Assembly (NCBI RefSeq): GCF_000938255.1
Contig: NZ_JYMR01000056.1
Coordinates: 191,192-255,191 of the forward strand
Length of the DNA: 64,000 bases
Direction: 5' to 3'
Source of the DNA: Bradyrhizobium sp. LTSP849
GTDB lineage: Bacteria > Pseudomonadota > Alphaproteobacteria > Rhizobiales > Xanthobacteraceae
A model generated the notes under the pieces. It was not told where the DNA came from. It made no database searches and saw only the letters and a list, made by a program, of their open reading frames with translations. Position numbers and translations under genes: made by a program. Below are positions 53,511 through 64,000 of the stretch, piece after piece (the stretch's first letter is position 1; each line of letters starts with the position of its first letter).

Positions 53511-55396
53511 TCTGCGCTCCCTTGGTAAAGTTGTTGACCTGACGACTTGGTGGAAACGGTGGTGCCGGCCGGCTCGACGCGGATTCGTCCCATCATGCCG
53601 TTGTCCTCATGCTCGAGGAGGTGGCAGTGGTAGACGAAGGTGCCGACGATGTTCGGGTCGCGAAAATCCATGCGCAGCCGCACGCTCGGATATTGCAGCA
53701 TGTGGCCGTTGTAATAGGGGACGTTGACTGTATCGCGTACGAACGGCTCGTTGACCTGCATGCCCGACCATTCGCGCAGCTCGAAGTGAAGCTGGTGGGT
53801 GTGGAAGTCGTGCAATTCCGTCGAGCGGTTCTCGATGATCCAGTCCTCGACGTCGCCTTGCTTGACGACGATGTCCGCAATGTCGGAACCCGCATCGAAC
53901 GGTTTTGGCTTTTCGCCATCCACGGTGATGTAGAACGTCACCGGGCTGTTGGGATCGTCCGGATTGGTCGGTTGCTCGGAGAAGTACAGTTTCCTGACGC
54001 GCGCGGGCGCAACGTCTCCGATCCAGGGGCGAACGGCTGATGGCAGCGGCTGCGGATTTGCCGGCAGCCTCGATTGCGGTTCGGGCGCATCGGCCGCGGC
54101 CGTGATCGACAGGAGCGCGCGGTTGGGATCGTTTTCACCGGCCGGCCCGGTATCGACCGTTCGCGTCACGAGCAGCGCCGGTACGCCGAGCGGCGGACCT
54201 TCGACGATGAATTCGACGCGGGAACCGGGCGGCACGCCGATGCGATTGACCCACTCGACCGCTGGCGCCGGGCTGCCGTTGAAATGGATCGGCACGCCAT
54301 CGATGGCGACGATGCCGAGCGGTTGCGGCGCGCGCCGGAACACGACCGCGAGATTCAGATAGGTGATCGCCGAGGCGTTGAGTACGCGCCACAGCTGTCG
54401 CTCGCCCGGCTTCATCTCTAGCGATGCCGGCGGATAATCGGGATAAGGCACCGGCACGAAGTTGACTGAGAGGTCTTTCGCCGGCCTGCCGAAGCCGGTG
54501 CCGTTGTTGGTGGTGTCACCGTCACTGTCGAGCTGATTTTTCGGGACGATCGGCTCGGATTTTGCGGGCGGTGCGTCGGGGTTCAAGAGGTCTAGGTCGC
54601 GGATCACCAACACCCGCTCGGGGAGGTCAGCCAGTTCCGGAGCAGCCCGCTCGACGCCCTCGATGATCAGCGCGCCTGACGCCCCGCCGAGCACCTGCGC
54701 CTTGCTGTAGCCGTGAATGTGCGGGTGATACCAATAGACTCCGGGCGGCTCGTCGGCGGGAATGCGCAACCGATATTCGAACGGCGGATCGTCCGGCTGG
54801 ATCGAGGTCTTCAGCACGTCGTCCTGATGGCATACCGGCGGTGCCGTCAGCCCGTGAAAGTGCAGATTGGCTGAGGTCGGTCGCATGGCGTCGCTGCCGC
54901 ACGGATCCGAGATCTTTTTCGACACACACAACGGCGCCGGGAACGGCAACGCTTGCGGCTGATCCGCAGCGGGGCGTGCCGGTGCAAGCTCGGTCAGATC
55001 ATTCTTGAAGCGCACGATCAGCAGATCGCCCGGCTTGACCCGCAATGTCGGTGACATCTCCCCATCGGGCGTCAGGTAACAGTAACGGGTCGAGCCGTCC
55101 GGCTGCTTGCTGTTGTGAATCGCCAGATCGACCTGCAGGACCCCGTCGTGGCTGCGAAGGTCCTGCGGTTCCTGTATGGTGCTTCCCGATGTCGGCCGCT
55201 GACAGGCTTCGCGCTGCGGTTGCGAGGGCTGAGTAAATCCGCTGGTTCCGAGCAAGGCCACGAAGCTGATCGCTCCCAGCCCCAACATTGCGAACCAGGC
55301 CACGACGACGAACACGTCAACCGACCATCGTCGTGTCGATCGACTTCGGCTGATCCGACCAAGCCAACCAAGTGAGCGCGCTTCGGAATCAATCAT
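53507..55396 (-). CDS. Multicopper oxidase, membrane-anchored
   Basis: A 629-aa protein from ATG 55396 (637 from 55420). An N-terminal helix (VFVVVAWFAMLGLGAISFVALLG) anchors or exports it. Copper motifs in order: HFHG, HPHIHG, HDFHTHQLHF and YHCHLLEHEDNGM, giving the trinuclear site and a type 1 site with methionine axial ligand. Laccase/CueO/CotA-like, oxidising phenolics, metal ions or bilirubin-type substrates with O2. Co-transcribed with the secreted phosphoesterase, an uncommon pairing. Confidence 0.9.
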   Translation of the reverse strand: MIDSEARSLGWLGRISRSRSTRRWSVDVFVVVAWFAMLGLGAISFVALLGTSGFTQPSQPQREACQRPTSGSTIQEPQDLRSHDGVLQVDLAIHNSKQPDGSTRYCYLTPDGEMSPTLRVKPGDLLIVRFKNDLTELAPARPAADQPQALPFPAPLCVSKKISDPCGSDAMRPTSANLHFHGLTAPPVCHQDDVLKTSIQPDDPPFEYRLRIPADEPPGVYWYHPHIHGYSKAQVLGGASGALIIEGVERAAPELADLPERVLVIRDLDLLNPDAPPAKSEPIVPKNQLDSDGDTTNNGTGFGRPAKDLSVNFVPVPYPDYPPASLEMKPGERQLWRVLNASAITYLNLAVVFRRAPQPLGIVAIDGVPIHFNGSPAPAVEWVNRIGVPPGSRVEFIVEGPPLGVPALLVTRTVDTGPAGENDPNRALLSITAAADAPEPQSRLPANPQPLPSAVRPWIGDVAPARVRKLYFSEQPTNPDDPNSPVTFYITVDGEKPKPFDAGSDIADIVVKQGDVEDWIIENRSTELHDFHTHQLHFELREWSGMQVNEPFVRDTVNVPYYNGHMLQYPSVRLRMDFRDPNIVGTFVYHCHLLEHEDNGMMGRIRVEPAGTTVSTKSSGQQLYQGSAE

Positions 55397-55632
55397 AGAC
55401 AGACCCGGATCCCGCTTCACCGAGGAATGACAAGGGAATGACGATCGCTGCGTCGTATCGACGCGAGTAGTTTTGTATCACCTGCTCTCTGACAGGTTGT
55501 TTACACGACGATGACACGCACGCTCGCAGTCGATGGAACTCTGACTTGGTTGAAAGGCGATCAGTATTTTCTTTCAGCATCTGCAGCTCGGTGATATCGG
55601 CACGGGCGCGCTGGATGACGGGGTGGGCAACG

Positions 55633-56271
55633 ATGCCGAAGCTGACTTGGTTTCTGTTCCTGGTGTTCGCACTCTGCGTTCTCGCCTCGAATGCGGCGCT
55701 GACCGCGGACAGCTTCGATGATGAAGCGGCGCGTGGCGCCGGTGTTTTGGCCGCGCCATCGCTCGAGGTCCCCACCACGGCTTCCGTGCGGGTGCTGAGC
55801 GCGCCTGCCGCACAGCCGGGCGGGCGCGCGCGAAGCGCCAATCCGCTGTGGGCGATCCCGTTTGAGATCCTCAGCAATACGCGCGAGCGTCCAATATTTT
55901 CGCCGTCGCGACGGCCACCGCCAGTCGCGGTTGTTCAGGTCGCGGTCGCGAAGCCACCGCCGAAGCCGGCGCAGGAGGAGCGTCCTCCGCAGCTTTCGCT
56001 GGTCGGCACCGTCATCGGCGGCGACCGAAGCTTCGGCATTTTCGTCGACCAGACCTCCAAGGCTGCCCTGCGTTTGAGATTAGGCGAAGAATATCAGGGC
56101 TGGAGATTGCGCGCAGTGCAGGGCCGCGAGGCGACGTTCGCGCGCGACCAGCAGACCATGGTTCTGAATTTTCCGGAGCCTGGCGCCGCTGCGCCGGTCG
56201 CGCCGCGCGTCGAAGTTGCGGATGTGGCGCCGTCGGCCGACGAACCCAGGCGGCCGCACGTCCACCGTTAG
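55633..56271 (+). CDS. GspC-like inner-membrane protein (type II secretion-like)
   Basis: A 212-aa protein from ATG 55633: hydrophobic anchor (LTWFLFLVFALCVLASNAAL), Pro/Ala linker, then NTRERPIFSPSRRPPP and LVGTVIGGDRSFGIFVDQTSKAALRLRLGEEY, the pattern of the homology region of GspC-type secretion proteins. No other gsp gene is in the window, so it is isolated. Divergent from the multicopper oxidase. Confidence 0.65.
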   Translation: MPKLTWFLFLVFALCVLASNAALTADSFDDEAARGAGVLAAPSLEVPTTASVRVLSAPAAQPGGRARSANPLWAIPFEILSNTRERPIFSPSRRPPPVAVVQVAVAKPPPKPAQEERPPQLSLVGTVIGGDRSFGIFVDQTSKAALRLRLGEEYQGWRLRAVQGREATFARDQQTMVLNFPEPGAAAPVAPRVEVADVAPSADEPRRPHVHR

Positions 56272-56501
56272 CCTATCGGGTCGCGGCTGATATCCCGGCG
56301 ATCATCAATTGTTGCTCCTGTTTTGCCCGACGAGTCAATCGCTTCGCAAACGGACGATGCACCATCCAGCACCTGCATTTCTACTGTGCATGGGGTTGTT
56401 TTCGCGTTTTTTGCAAACAGGGTGCCCGGCACCGCGCATTGACTCCGCTGTCCCCCTGATTCACAACGGCCTCAACATCCATAAAAAAGAGGACAACGCC
56501 A

Positions 56502-57734
56502 ATGGCTGACGCACTGATTATCGATGCCTGCCGCACCCCGCGGGGCGTCGGCAAGGCCGGCAAGGGAGCACTCTCCGGCATTCATCCGCAGCAACTCGGC
56601 GCCACCGTGCTGCGCGCGCTGGCCGACCGCACCGGCATCAACACCGCTGACGTCGACGACATCGTCTGGGGCTGCAGCGCGCAGGTCGCGACCCAAGGCG
56701 GTGATCTCGGGCGGATGTCGGCACTCGATGCCGGCTACGACGTGCGCGCCAGCGCGGTGACGCTGGATCGTTTTTGTGGCTCCGGCATCACCAGCGTCAA
56801 CATGGCGGCAGCCTCGATCATGGCGGGCGCGGAAGACCTCGTCATCGCCGGCGGCTGCGAGATGATGTCGATGGAAGGACGTCGCGGCGGTGGTCCGATG
56901 ATGATGGACAGCGGCAATCTGCGCCTGCGTGCGCGGCATCCGCAGTCGCATCAGGGCGTCTGCGCCGATGCAATTGCGACCATGGAAGGCATCACGCGGC
57001 ACGATGTCGATGCGCTCGGGCTCGAGAGCCAGAAGCGCGCCGCGCAAGCGATTGCCGGCGGCCACTTCAACAAGAGCCTCGTACCCGTCCATCGCGAGGA
57101 CGGCAGCCTCGCGCTCGATCACGAGGAGTATCCGCGGCCGCAGACCACGATGGAAGGCCTGAGCAGCCTGAAGCCGGCATTCCCCGCCATCGCCGACTAT
57201 GCGCTCGACGACAAGGGGACGACCTATCGCGGTCTCATCCTCCAGCAATATCCGGACCTCAAGATCGACTTCATGCACCACGCCGGCAATTCGTCCGGCG
57301 TCGTCGACGGTGCCGCCGCGATCCTGCTGGCCTCGCCCGCTTACGCCAAGGCGCATGGCCTCAAGCCGCGTGCCCGTGTCGTCGCGATGGCGAATATGGG
57401 GGACTCGCCGACCCTGATGCTGAACGCGCCGGTGCCGGCGACCCGCAAGGTGTTGGCGAAAGCTGGCCTCACCATCGACGACATCGACCTGTTCGAGATC
57501 AACGAGGCCTTTGCGGTGGTGGCGGAAAAATATATCCGCGATCTCAAGCTCGATCGCGCCAAGGTCAACGTCAATGGCGGCTCGATCGCGCTCGGCCATC
57601 CCATCGGCGCGACTGGCTCGATCCTGATCGGCACTGTGCTCGACGAGCTCGAACGGCGCGGCCTCAGGCGCGGTCTCGTGACGATGTGTGCCGCTGGCGG
57701 CATGGCTCCTGCCGTCATCATCGAGCGCGTCTAG
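56502..57734 (+). CDS. Acetyl-CoA acetyltransferase (thiolase)
   Basis: A 410-aa thiolase with all active-site elements: acyl-binding C92 in DRFCGSG, LGHPIGATG histidine, and C396 in MCAAGGMAP. Condenses two acetyl-CoA or cleaves 3-ketoacyl-CoA. The start (ATG 56502) follows AGAGGA. Not the phaA-type operon; monocistronic. Could feed or drain the pathway using hbdA at 8363. Confidence 0.92.
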   Translation: MADALIIDACRTPRGVGKAGKGALSGIHPQQLGATVLRALADRTGINTADVDDIVWGCSAQVATQGGDLGRMSALDAGYDVRASAVTLDRFCGSGITSVNMAAASIMAGAEDLVIAGGCEMMSMEGRRGGGPMMMDSGNLRLRARHPQSHQGVCADAIATMEGITRHDVDALGLESQKRAAQAIAGGHFNKSLVPVHREDGSLALDHEEYPRPQTTMEGLSSLKPAFPAIADYALDDKGTTYRGLILQQYPDLKIDFMHHAGNSSGVVDGAAAILLASPAYAKAHGLKPRARVVAMANMGDSPTLMLNAPVPATRKVLAKAGLTIDDIDLFEINEAFAVVAEKYIRDLKLDRAKVNVNGGSIALGHPIGATGSILIGTVLDELERRGLRRGLVTMCAAGGMAPAVIIERV

Positions 57735-57758
57735 CCTTATTTTCTAGGGTGAATCGCG

Positions 57759-57783
57759 ACCGGCCTCGCACAAAGAGGCCGGT
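57759..57783 (+). terminator. Hairpin after the thiolase gene
   Basis: ACCGGCCTC (57759-57767) and GAGGCCGGT (57775-57783), 9-bp stem, 7-nt loop, 24 bp past the stop. No T-run, so it may be a weak terminator or processing stem. Confidence 0.5.
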
Positions 57784-58015
57784 CGTCGCTTGTCGAAAGC
57801 ATCGAATCAGCATTAGCAAGGCTGCTTGCGGGCCTTTGAAACAAGGCAAAATCCGCTGACCTAGGCGCCTTCCGCTCAGGAAGTAGCTAAAAAGCAGGGT
57901 TTTTTGCCATAGGGGGCCAAAAAAGCCCGTAAAACCGCGACAAAACTGTGCAGAAGGCTATAGGCCTTCAACGGTTGGTCTAATATGCAACCGGCAACGA
58001 ATCAGAGGAGACACG

Positions 58016-58318
58016 ATGCCAACCCAAATGTCCAAATCGCAGCTGATCGAAAAGATCGCGACCAGCACCGAGCTTTCCAAGCGTGACGTCAAGAGCGTCA
58101 TGGAGACGCTGACCGATGTCGGCCATAAGGAGCTGAAGAAGAACGGCCTGTTCCTGGTGCCGGGCTTCGCCAAGTTCGTGGTCATCAAGAAGCCCGCGAC
58201 CAAGGCGCGCAAGGGCACCAACCCGTTCACGGGTGAAGAGATGATGTTCAAGGCCAAGCCGGCCCGGAAGATCGTCCGCGCCCGCCCGGTCAAGGCCGCC
58301 AAGGACGCTGTGGCCTGA
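58016..58318 (+). CDS. hup: HU-family DNA-binding protein
   Basis: A 100-aa histone-like protein: N-terminal dimer helices (SKSQLIEKIATSTELSKRDVKSVMETL) and DNA-binding arm region KGTNPFTGEEMMFKAKPARK. The variant arm (TNPFTGEEM rather than RNPQTGEEI) and Lys/Arg-rich tail (RARPVKAAKDAVA) are like the second HU type in Bradyrhizobium. Strong terminator follows. Confidence 0.93.
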   Translation: MPTQMSKSQLIEKIATSTELSKRDVKSVMETLTDVGHKELKKNGLFLVPGFAKFVVIKKPATKARKGTNPFTGEEMMFKAKPARKIVRARPVKAAKDAVA

Positions 58319-58324
58319 TAAAGC

Positions 58325-58353
58325 AAAGGCCCCCTCGTGAGAGGGGGCCTTTT
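58325..58353 (+). terminator. Rho-independent terminator of the HU gene
   Basis: Perfect stem GGCCCCCTC (58328-58336) and GAGGGGGCC (58341-58349), GTGA loop, TTTT (58350-58353); an AAA run before makes it partly bidirectional. Confidence 0.93.
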
Positions 58354-58388
58354 GTGTTGAGTGATCGCGAGGGTTGATACGGAGGGGA

Positions 58389-58544
58389 TCAGCCCTTGCG
58401 GCGCTTCACCCGGACCGGGACCGGCTGAAGCCGCGGCTCCGGTGCTGCGAGCGCATCGCGAACCCGATCGACCGCGCGATCGAGCAACTGGCGTAGCCGC
58501 TGCGCTCTCCGCGATCTCTTTGCTCTTTCCAACAATCCGCTCAT
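58389..58544 (-). CDS. 51-aa basic protein coupled to lon
   Basis: A short frame starting with ATG at 58544, 4 bp after the lon stop, with GGAG at 7-nt spacing formed by the last lon codons. The peptide is Arg/Lys-rich and helical (LLERAKRSRRAQRLRQLLDRAVDR) then Pro/Val-rich (PRLQPVPVRVKRRKG), which suggests nucleic-acid or membrane binding, or a Lon substrate. No homologue recognised. Confidence 0.6.
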   Translation of the reverse strand: MSGLLERAKRSRRAQRLRQLLDRAVDRVRDALAAPEPRLQPVPVRVKRRKG

Positions 58545-58548
58545 CGCA

Positions 58549-60942
<2,394 letters not shown>

Positions 60943-60950
60943 GATCGACC

Positions 60951-61334
60951 TCAGGATTTGGCGAGGCGCAGCGCGACGCAGCCGTCCATCACGAAGCGGC
61001 TGATGGCGTAGCGGCCGATGGGAAGCGCGATGCGCCGCTCGAAGCGGCCCTGCGGCAGTTCGAGCCGGTGGATGCGGGCGTTGCGAAGCTCCGGCGGCAG
61101 CGTGCGCTGGCCGGAGATGACGAGCACGCCGTCATGGATCACCGTCTCGACATTGTCGGGATTGACGCCGGGAAGCGCGACCAGGATCAGAAGCTCATGC
61201 TCGGTCTCGAGCACGTCGATCGGCGGCTCCCAGCAGGCTTCCTGACGGCCGAACTGCTGCCGCATCCGGTCGGCGCGGGTCAGCGAGTCCAGGGCTTCGG
61301 ACAGCATCCAGTCGAGGGGATTTTTGGGTTGCAT
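60951..61334 (-). CDS. Hsp20/alpha-crystallin-type small heat-shock protein
   Basis: A 127-aa protein starting at ATG 61334: short N-terminus (NPLDWMLSEALDSLTRADRM), alpha-crystallin domain (EPPIDVLETEHELLILVALPGVNPDNVETVIHDGVLVISGQR in part) and I-x-R-like end. It is a divergent member, closer to HspC4-like variants. Probably in one transcript with lon. Confidence 0.85.
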   Translation of the reverse strand: MQPKNPLDWMLSEALDSLTRADRMRQQFGRQEACWEPPIDVLETEHELLILVALPGVNPDNVETVIHDGVLVISGQRTLPPELRNARIHRLELPQGRFERRIALPIGRYAISRFVMDGCVALRLAKS

Positions 61335-61504
61335 GGCAAAACTCGGGGGAAGGCGCTGCGATTGGAAAAACAGCATATGGGGATGGTTCCCCGGAAATCC
61401 AGCATCGCGCATTCAGAGCATGCCTGGCCCTCGAACCAGAGGAGGCCCTTGCAAACAGTTCGGCACCGCGGAGAGTTCCGCGGCGCCGTGTCTCGGGCGC
61501 GCAA

Positions 61505-62071
61505 TCAGGCCGCGGCGCGGTACTCGTCTTCCGCTTCGAGATTGATCACGGAGGTGGCGAGTTCGGTCAGCGTGTGATCGGTCGCCTCTTCCTCGTCCAG
61601 CGTCGCCTGGAGCAGTCTTGCCGCGTCCGGCATGCCGAGCTCCTCCGCCCAGGTGCGAAGTGTGCCATAGCGGGAGATCTCGTAATGCTCGACGGCTTGC
61701 GCGGCAGCGAGCAGGCCGGCGTCGAGGGCAGGGGCGTTCTTGAAGTCCTTCATGATCTCGGCACCCTCATCGGTGATGCCGTTGATGGCCTCGCAGGGCT
61801 TGCCGCGCGCCGGTTTGCCCAGCATCTTGAAGATCTGGTCGAGACGTTTGACCTGGCCCTGCGTCTCGCGCAGGTGCTTGGTGAAGGCTGCAGAGAGCTG
61901 CTTGGAGTGGGCCGCCTTGGCCATCTTCGGCAGGGTCTTGATGATCTTGTTCTCGGCGTAATAGATGTCCTTCAGCGTCTCCAGAAACAGGTCGCTCAGC
62001 AGCTTCGGGGCCTGACGCGTGCGGCGTGCTGCGGTCTTTTTGGTTGTTCGCTTCTTTGCTTGTTTAGCCAT
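61505..62071 (-). CDS. DUF892 / YciF-like ferritin-like protein
   Basis: A 188-aa four-helix protein starting at ATG 62071 with GGAGG at good spacing. A Lys/Arg/Thr-rich N-terminal tail (KQAKKRTTKKTAARRTRQ) may bind DNA. Helices carry the di-iron type Glu/His (LKDIYYAENKIIK, HLRETQGQVKRLDQIF, AVEHYEISRYGTLRTWAEEL, LDEEEATDHTLTELA). Family induced by stress; the proximity to lon and hsp20 agrees. Confidence 0.88.
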   Translation of the reverse strand: MAKQAKKRTTKKTAARRTRQAPKLLSDLFLETLKDIYYAENKIIKTLPKMAKAAHSKQLSAAFTKHLRETQGQVKRLDQIFKMLGKPARGKPCEAINGITDEGAEIMKDFKNAPALDAGLLAAAQAVEHYEISRYGTLRTWAEELGMPDAARLLQATLDEEEATDHTLTELATSVINLEAEDEYRAAA

Positions 62072-62214
62072 AAATCCTCCTCTTGAGGGGCACGGGAAGG
62101 CGATCCCGTCCTCAATCCTCGCGCGACCAAGACTCGGCGAGGGCAAATGTTCCTCGCGAAGGCCGTGTCGAGCCGTTATGGATTGCGGCTGCACCTCGCG
62201 CGAGACCCATCCGC

Positions 62215-62841
62215 ATGCTCGACTTCGCCCTGTCCGCTTTCGTGACACTGCTGCTGGTGGTCGATCCCGTCGGCCTCGCGCCGGCCTTTCTCGCCGCGAC
62301 CGGAGGCATGCCCGACAAGGTCAAGCGGACGGTCGCGCTGCGCGCCCCGATGATTGCGGCCTCGATCCTGGTTGTGATCGCGCTGGCCGGAAACTGGCTG
62401 TTGCGCCAGCTCGGGATCGGCATCCCCGCGTTCCAGATCGCCGGCGGGCTCCTGTTGTTTGGCGTGTCCTACCAGATGATCTTCGGCGACCGCCCGCATC
62501 GCGAGGCGCGCGAGGCCGACAAGGCGACCGCGGAGCATGCCTCCGACGTCGCGGTGTTTCCGCTGGCCATTCCCATGATGGCCGGCCCCGGCGCGATCGC
62601 GACCACCCTGCTGCTGACGGGCGATGCCGGCTACGGGGCGAGGCTCGCCATCATCATCGCCGTCGTCCTCGCGGTCTGCCTTCTCTGCATGCTCTCCTTT
62701 GTCTCCGCGGGCCTGATCGCGCGGACGCTTGGGCGCACCGGCAATGCGGTACTCTCACGCGTGCTCGGCATGCTGCTCGCCGCCTATTCGGTGCAGTTCG
62801 TGATCAACGGAATCGCGGCTGTCCGGGCAAGTCTGTCATAG
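62215..62841 (+). CDS. MarC-family integral membrane protein
   Basis: A 208-aa protein with six hydrophobic helices and the MarC motifs VVDPVGLAPAFLA and PLAIPMMAGPGAIAT. Function of the family is not settled; NAAT/MarC proteins were once linked with amino-acid or drug transport. The ATG at 62215 fits the first helix. Confidence 0.88.
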   Translation: MLDFALSAFVTLLLVVDPVGLAPAFLAATGGMPDKVKRTVALRAPMIAASILVVIALAGNWLLRQLGIGIPAFQIAGGLLLFGVSYQMIFGDRPHREAREADKATAEHASDVAVFPLAIPMMAGPGAIATTLLLTGDAGYGARLAIIIAVVLAVCLLCMLSFVSAGLIARTLGRTGNAVLSRVLGMLLAAYSVQFVINGIAAVRASLS

Positions 62842-62873
62842 GGCTGCGATAATCCGTTAATTTGTTGATTTTA

Positions 62874-62895
62874 CGGGATATTTACTGGTATCCCG
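62874..62895. repeat. Small hairpin after marC-type gene
   Basis: CGGGATA (62874-62880) and TATCCCG (62889-62895), 8-nt loop. No T-run. It may be a weak transcript end or operator before the aldolase gene. Confidence 0.35.
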
Positions 62896-63000
62896 GGAGC
62901 ATCAGGGAGGCGGCCGCGATCCGGCCCGCTTTCTCTTGCACTGCCGCATTGCTTTGACGTACTTCCCCTCCAGAGGATTGCGCATCGCCAGGAATTCGAG

Positions 63001-63654
63001 ATGCCGATGACAGCGGACGAGCTCGACAAGAGGCAGGCCATCATCGACGCCTGTCGCCGCATGAATGCGCTCGGCATCAATCAGGGCACCTCCGGCAATA
63101 TCAGCGTGCGTTTTGGAAATGGGCTCCTGATCACACCGACCAGCGTGCCCTATGACGCCATGACGCCCGACCAGATCGTGTTCATGGCGATGGACGGCTC
63201 GCATGCCCCCAGCCAGAAGCCGTCCAGCGAGTGGCGCTTCCACCGCGATATCCTGAAGGCGCGCGATGACGTCAACGCTGTCGTCCACGCCCATCCGACT
63301 TATTGCACCATCCTGGCGATTATGGGCATGGACATCCCGCCAGTGCATTACATGATCGCGGCCGCCGGCGGCGACAGCATCCGCTGCGCGCCCTATGCGA
63401 CCTTCGGCACGGTGGAGCTGTCCGAGCATGCGGTGCGGGCGCTGGAGAGCCGGCTCGCCTGCCTGCTCGACCATCACGGCATGATCGCGATCGGCAAGAC
63501 GCTCGACAAGGCGATGTGGCTCGCCGTCGAGGTCGAGACGCTGGCGCGGCAATATCACGGCTGTCTCCAGATCGGCAAACCGCCGCTGCTGTCGAGCGCC
63601 GAGATCGAACGGGTCCGCCAGCGCATGGCCGGCTACGGCATGTCGGAAGGTTAG
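63001..63654 (+). CDS. Class II aldolase/adducin-family protein, fuculose-phosphate aldolase-like
   Basis: A 217-aa zinc aldolase: GTSGNISVRFGNGLLITPTSVPYD (30-52), catalytic E77 in SSEWRFH, and zinc ligands H96, H98 (HAHPT) with H158/H159 (DHHG). The family includes L-fuculose-1-phosphate aldolase and ribulose-phosphate epimerases; the exact sugar is not determined. Followed after 8 bp by the chloride-channel gene. Confidence 0.87.
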   Translation: MPMTADELDKRQAIIDACRRMNALGINQGTSGNISVRFGNGLLITPTSVPYDAMTPDQIVFMAMDGSHAPSQKPSSEWRFHRDILKARDDVNAVVHAHPTYCTILAIMGMDIPPVHYMIAAAGGDSIRCAPYATFGTVELSEHAVRALESRLACLLDHHGMIAIGKTLDKAMWLAVEVETLARQYHGCLQIGKPPLLSSAEIERVRQRMAGYGMSEG

Positions 63655-63662
63655 GGCAGGCG

Positions 63663-64000
63663 GTGTTCGCGCGGATCAGACATATCGTCGATCGCAAGGG
63701 ATCGAATCGCGTCATGGTTCGGCTGCGCGCGCTGTTGCGCAGCAACGAGTTCTACCTGATCCCGCTGGCGCTGGTGATCGGCACGCTTGCCGGCACGATC
63801 GTGACGCTGATGGCCGAGATCGCGCAGATTGCCCATATGGTGATCTACGGCATTCCCGTCGACGTCCGCCTGTCCGCCAACGCCCGGGTCAGCCCTTGGG
63901 CGGCGCTACTCGCGCCCGCGCTCGGCGGGTTGGCGCTCGGCATCATGGAATGGTCGCGGCGGCGGATGAAGATCTCCAGCGCCGTCGACCCGATCGAGGC
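63663..64000 (+). CDS. Chloride channel protein, partial (cut by window end)
   Basis: The first ~113 codons of a ClC-family channel or H+/Cl- antiporter. A GTG at 63663 has GGCAGG upstream and lies 8 bp after the aldolase stop; an in-frame ATG at 63714 is an alternative. Segments NEFYLIPLALVIGTLAGTIV and SPWAALLAPALGGLALGIM are the first helices; the selectivity motifs lie beyond the window. Confidence 0.75.
   Translation, partial: MFARIRHIVDRKGSNRVMVRLRALLRSNEFYLIPLALVIGTLAGTIVTLMAEIAQIAHMVIYGIPVDVRLSANARVSPWAALLAPALGGLALGIMEWSRRRMKISSAVDPIE

Overview
This window looks like chromosomal DNA of an alphaproteobacterium, most likely Bradyrhizobium. It is GC-rich, has short tightly packed operons and CTCTCCC/GGGAGAG palindromic repeats, and opens with a close relative of the Bradyrhizobium subclass B3 metallo-beta-lactamase BJP-1. 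No rRNA, tRNA, CRISPR array, insertion sequence or prophage was seen. The species assignment is inference from protein resemblance, not a search.

Layout. 0-4.9 kb: B3 metallo-beta-lactamase, secreted esterase, a TonB-receptor plug fragment and small hypotheticals. 4.9-6.9 kb: an arsenic operon (arsR, an ArsI-type C-As lyase, arsC, an aquaglyceroporin) with a perfect ArsR-type operator. 7-9.8 kb: TetR regulator with two tandem palindromic operators, DoxX protein, 3-hydroxybutyryl-CoA dehydrogenase, group III truncated haemoglobin. 10-46.9 kb: a large quinoprotein, lanthanide and C1-oxidation island. 47-64 kb: TPR-glycosyltransferase, Tat-exported GH1 enzyme, phosphoesterase plus multicopper oxidase operon, thiolase, HU, Lon/Hsp20, a ferritin-like stress protein, MarC, a class II aldolase and the start of a chloride channel.

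The island is the main content. It holds three PQQ-dependent alcohol dehydrogenases, all with the D-x-D signature of lanthanide enzymes: one paired with a Rieske protein, a canonical xoxF, and an ExaF-like enzyme with its own cytochrome c and MxaJ/XoxJ-type binding protein. The xoxF transcript continues through a XoxG-type cytochrome, GSH-dependent formaldehyde dehydrogenase and Gfa. S-formylglutathione hydrolase lies at 41.1 kb, so methanol to formate by the glutathione route is encoded here; formate dehydrogenase is not. Also present are a lanmodulin homologue, a 26-codon orphan pqqA, a SoxYZ-like carrier with its metallohydrolase, a second XoxJ with a CxxxCW protein, a five-gene lut/ped-like ABC operon, a TonB receptor that could be the lanthanophore receptor, a NitT/TauT-type ABC importer, a molybdenum aldehyde oxidase pair, an AraC regulator divergent from xoxF and a two-component system. 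No mxaF-type calcium methanol dehydrogenase is present.

Working model (inference): rare-earth chelates enter through the TonB receptor and an ABC system, lanmodulin buffers the metal in the periplasm, the XoxF/ExaF-type enzymes oxidise alcohols and pass electrons to dedicated cytochromes or a Rieske protein, and the glutathione pathway removes formaldehyde.
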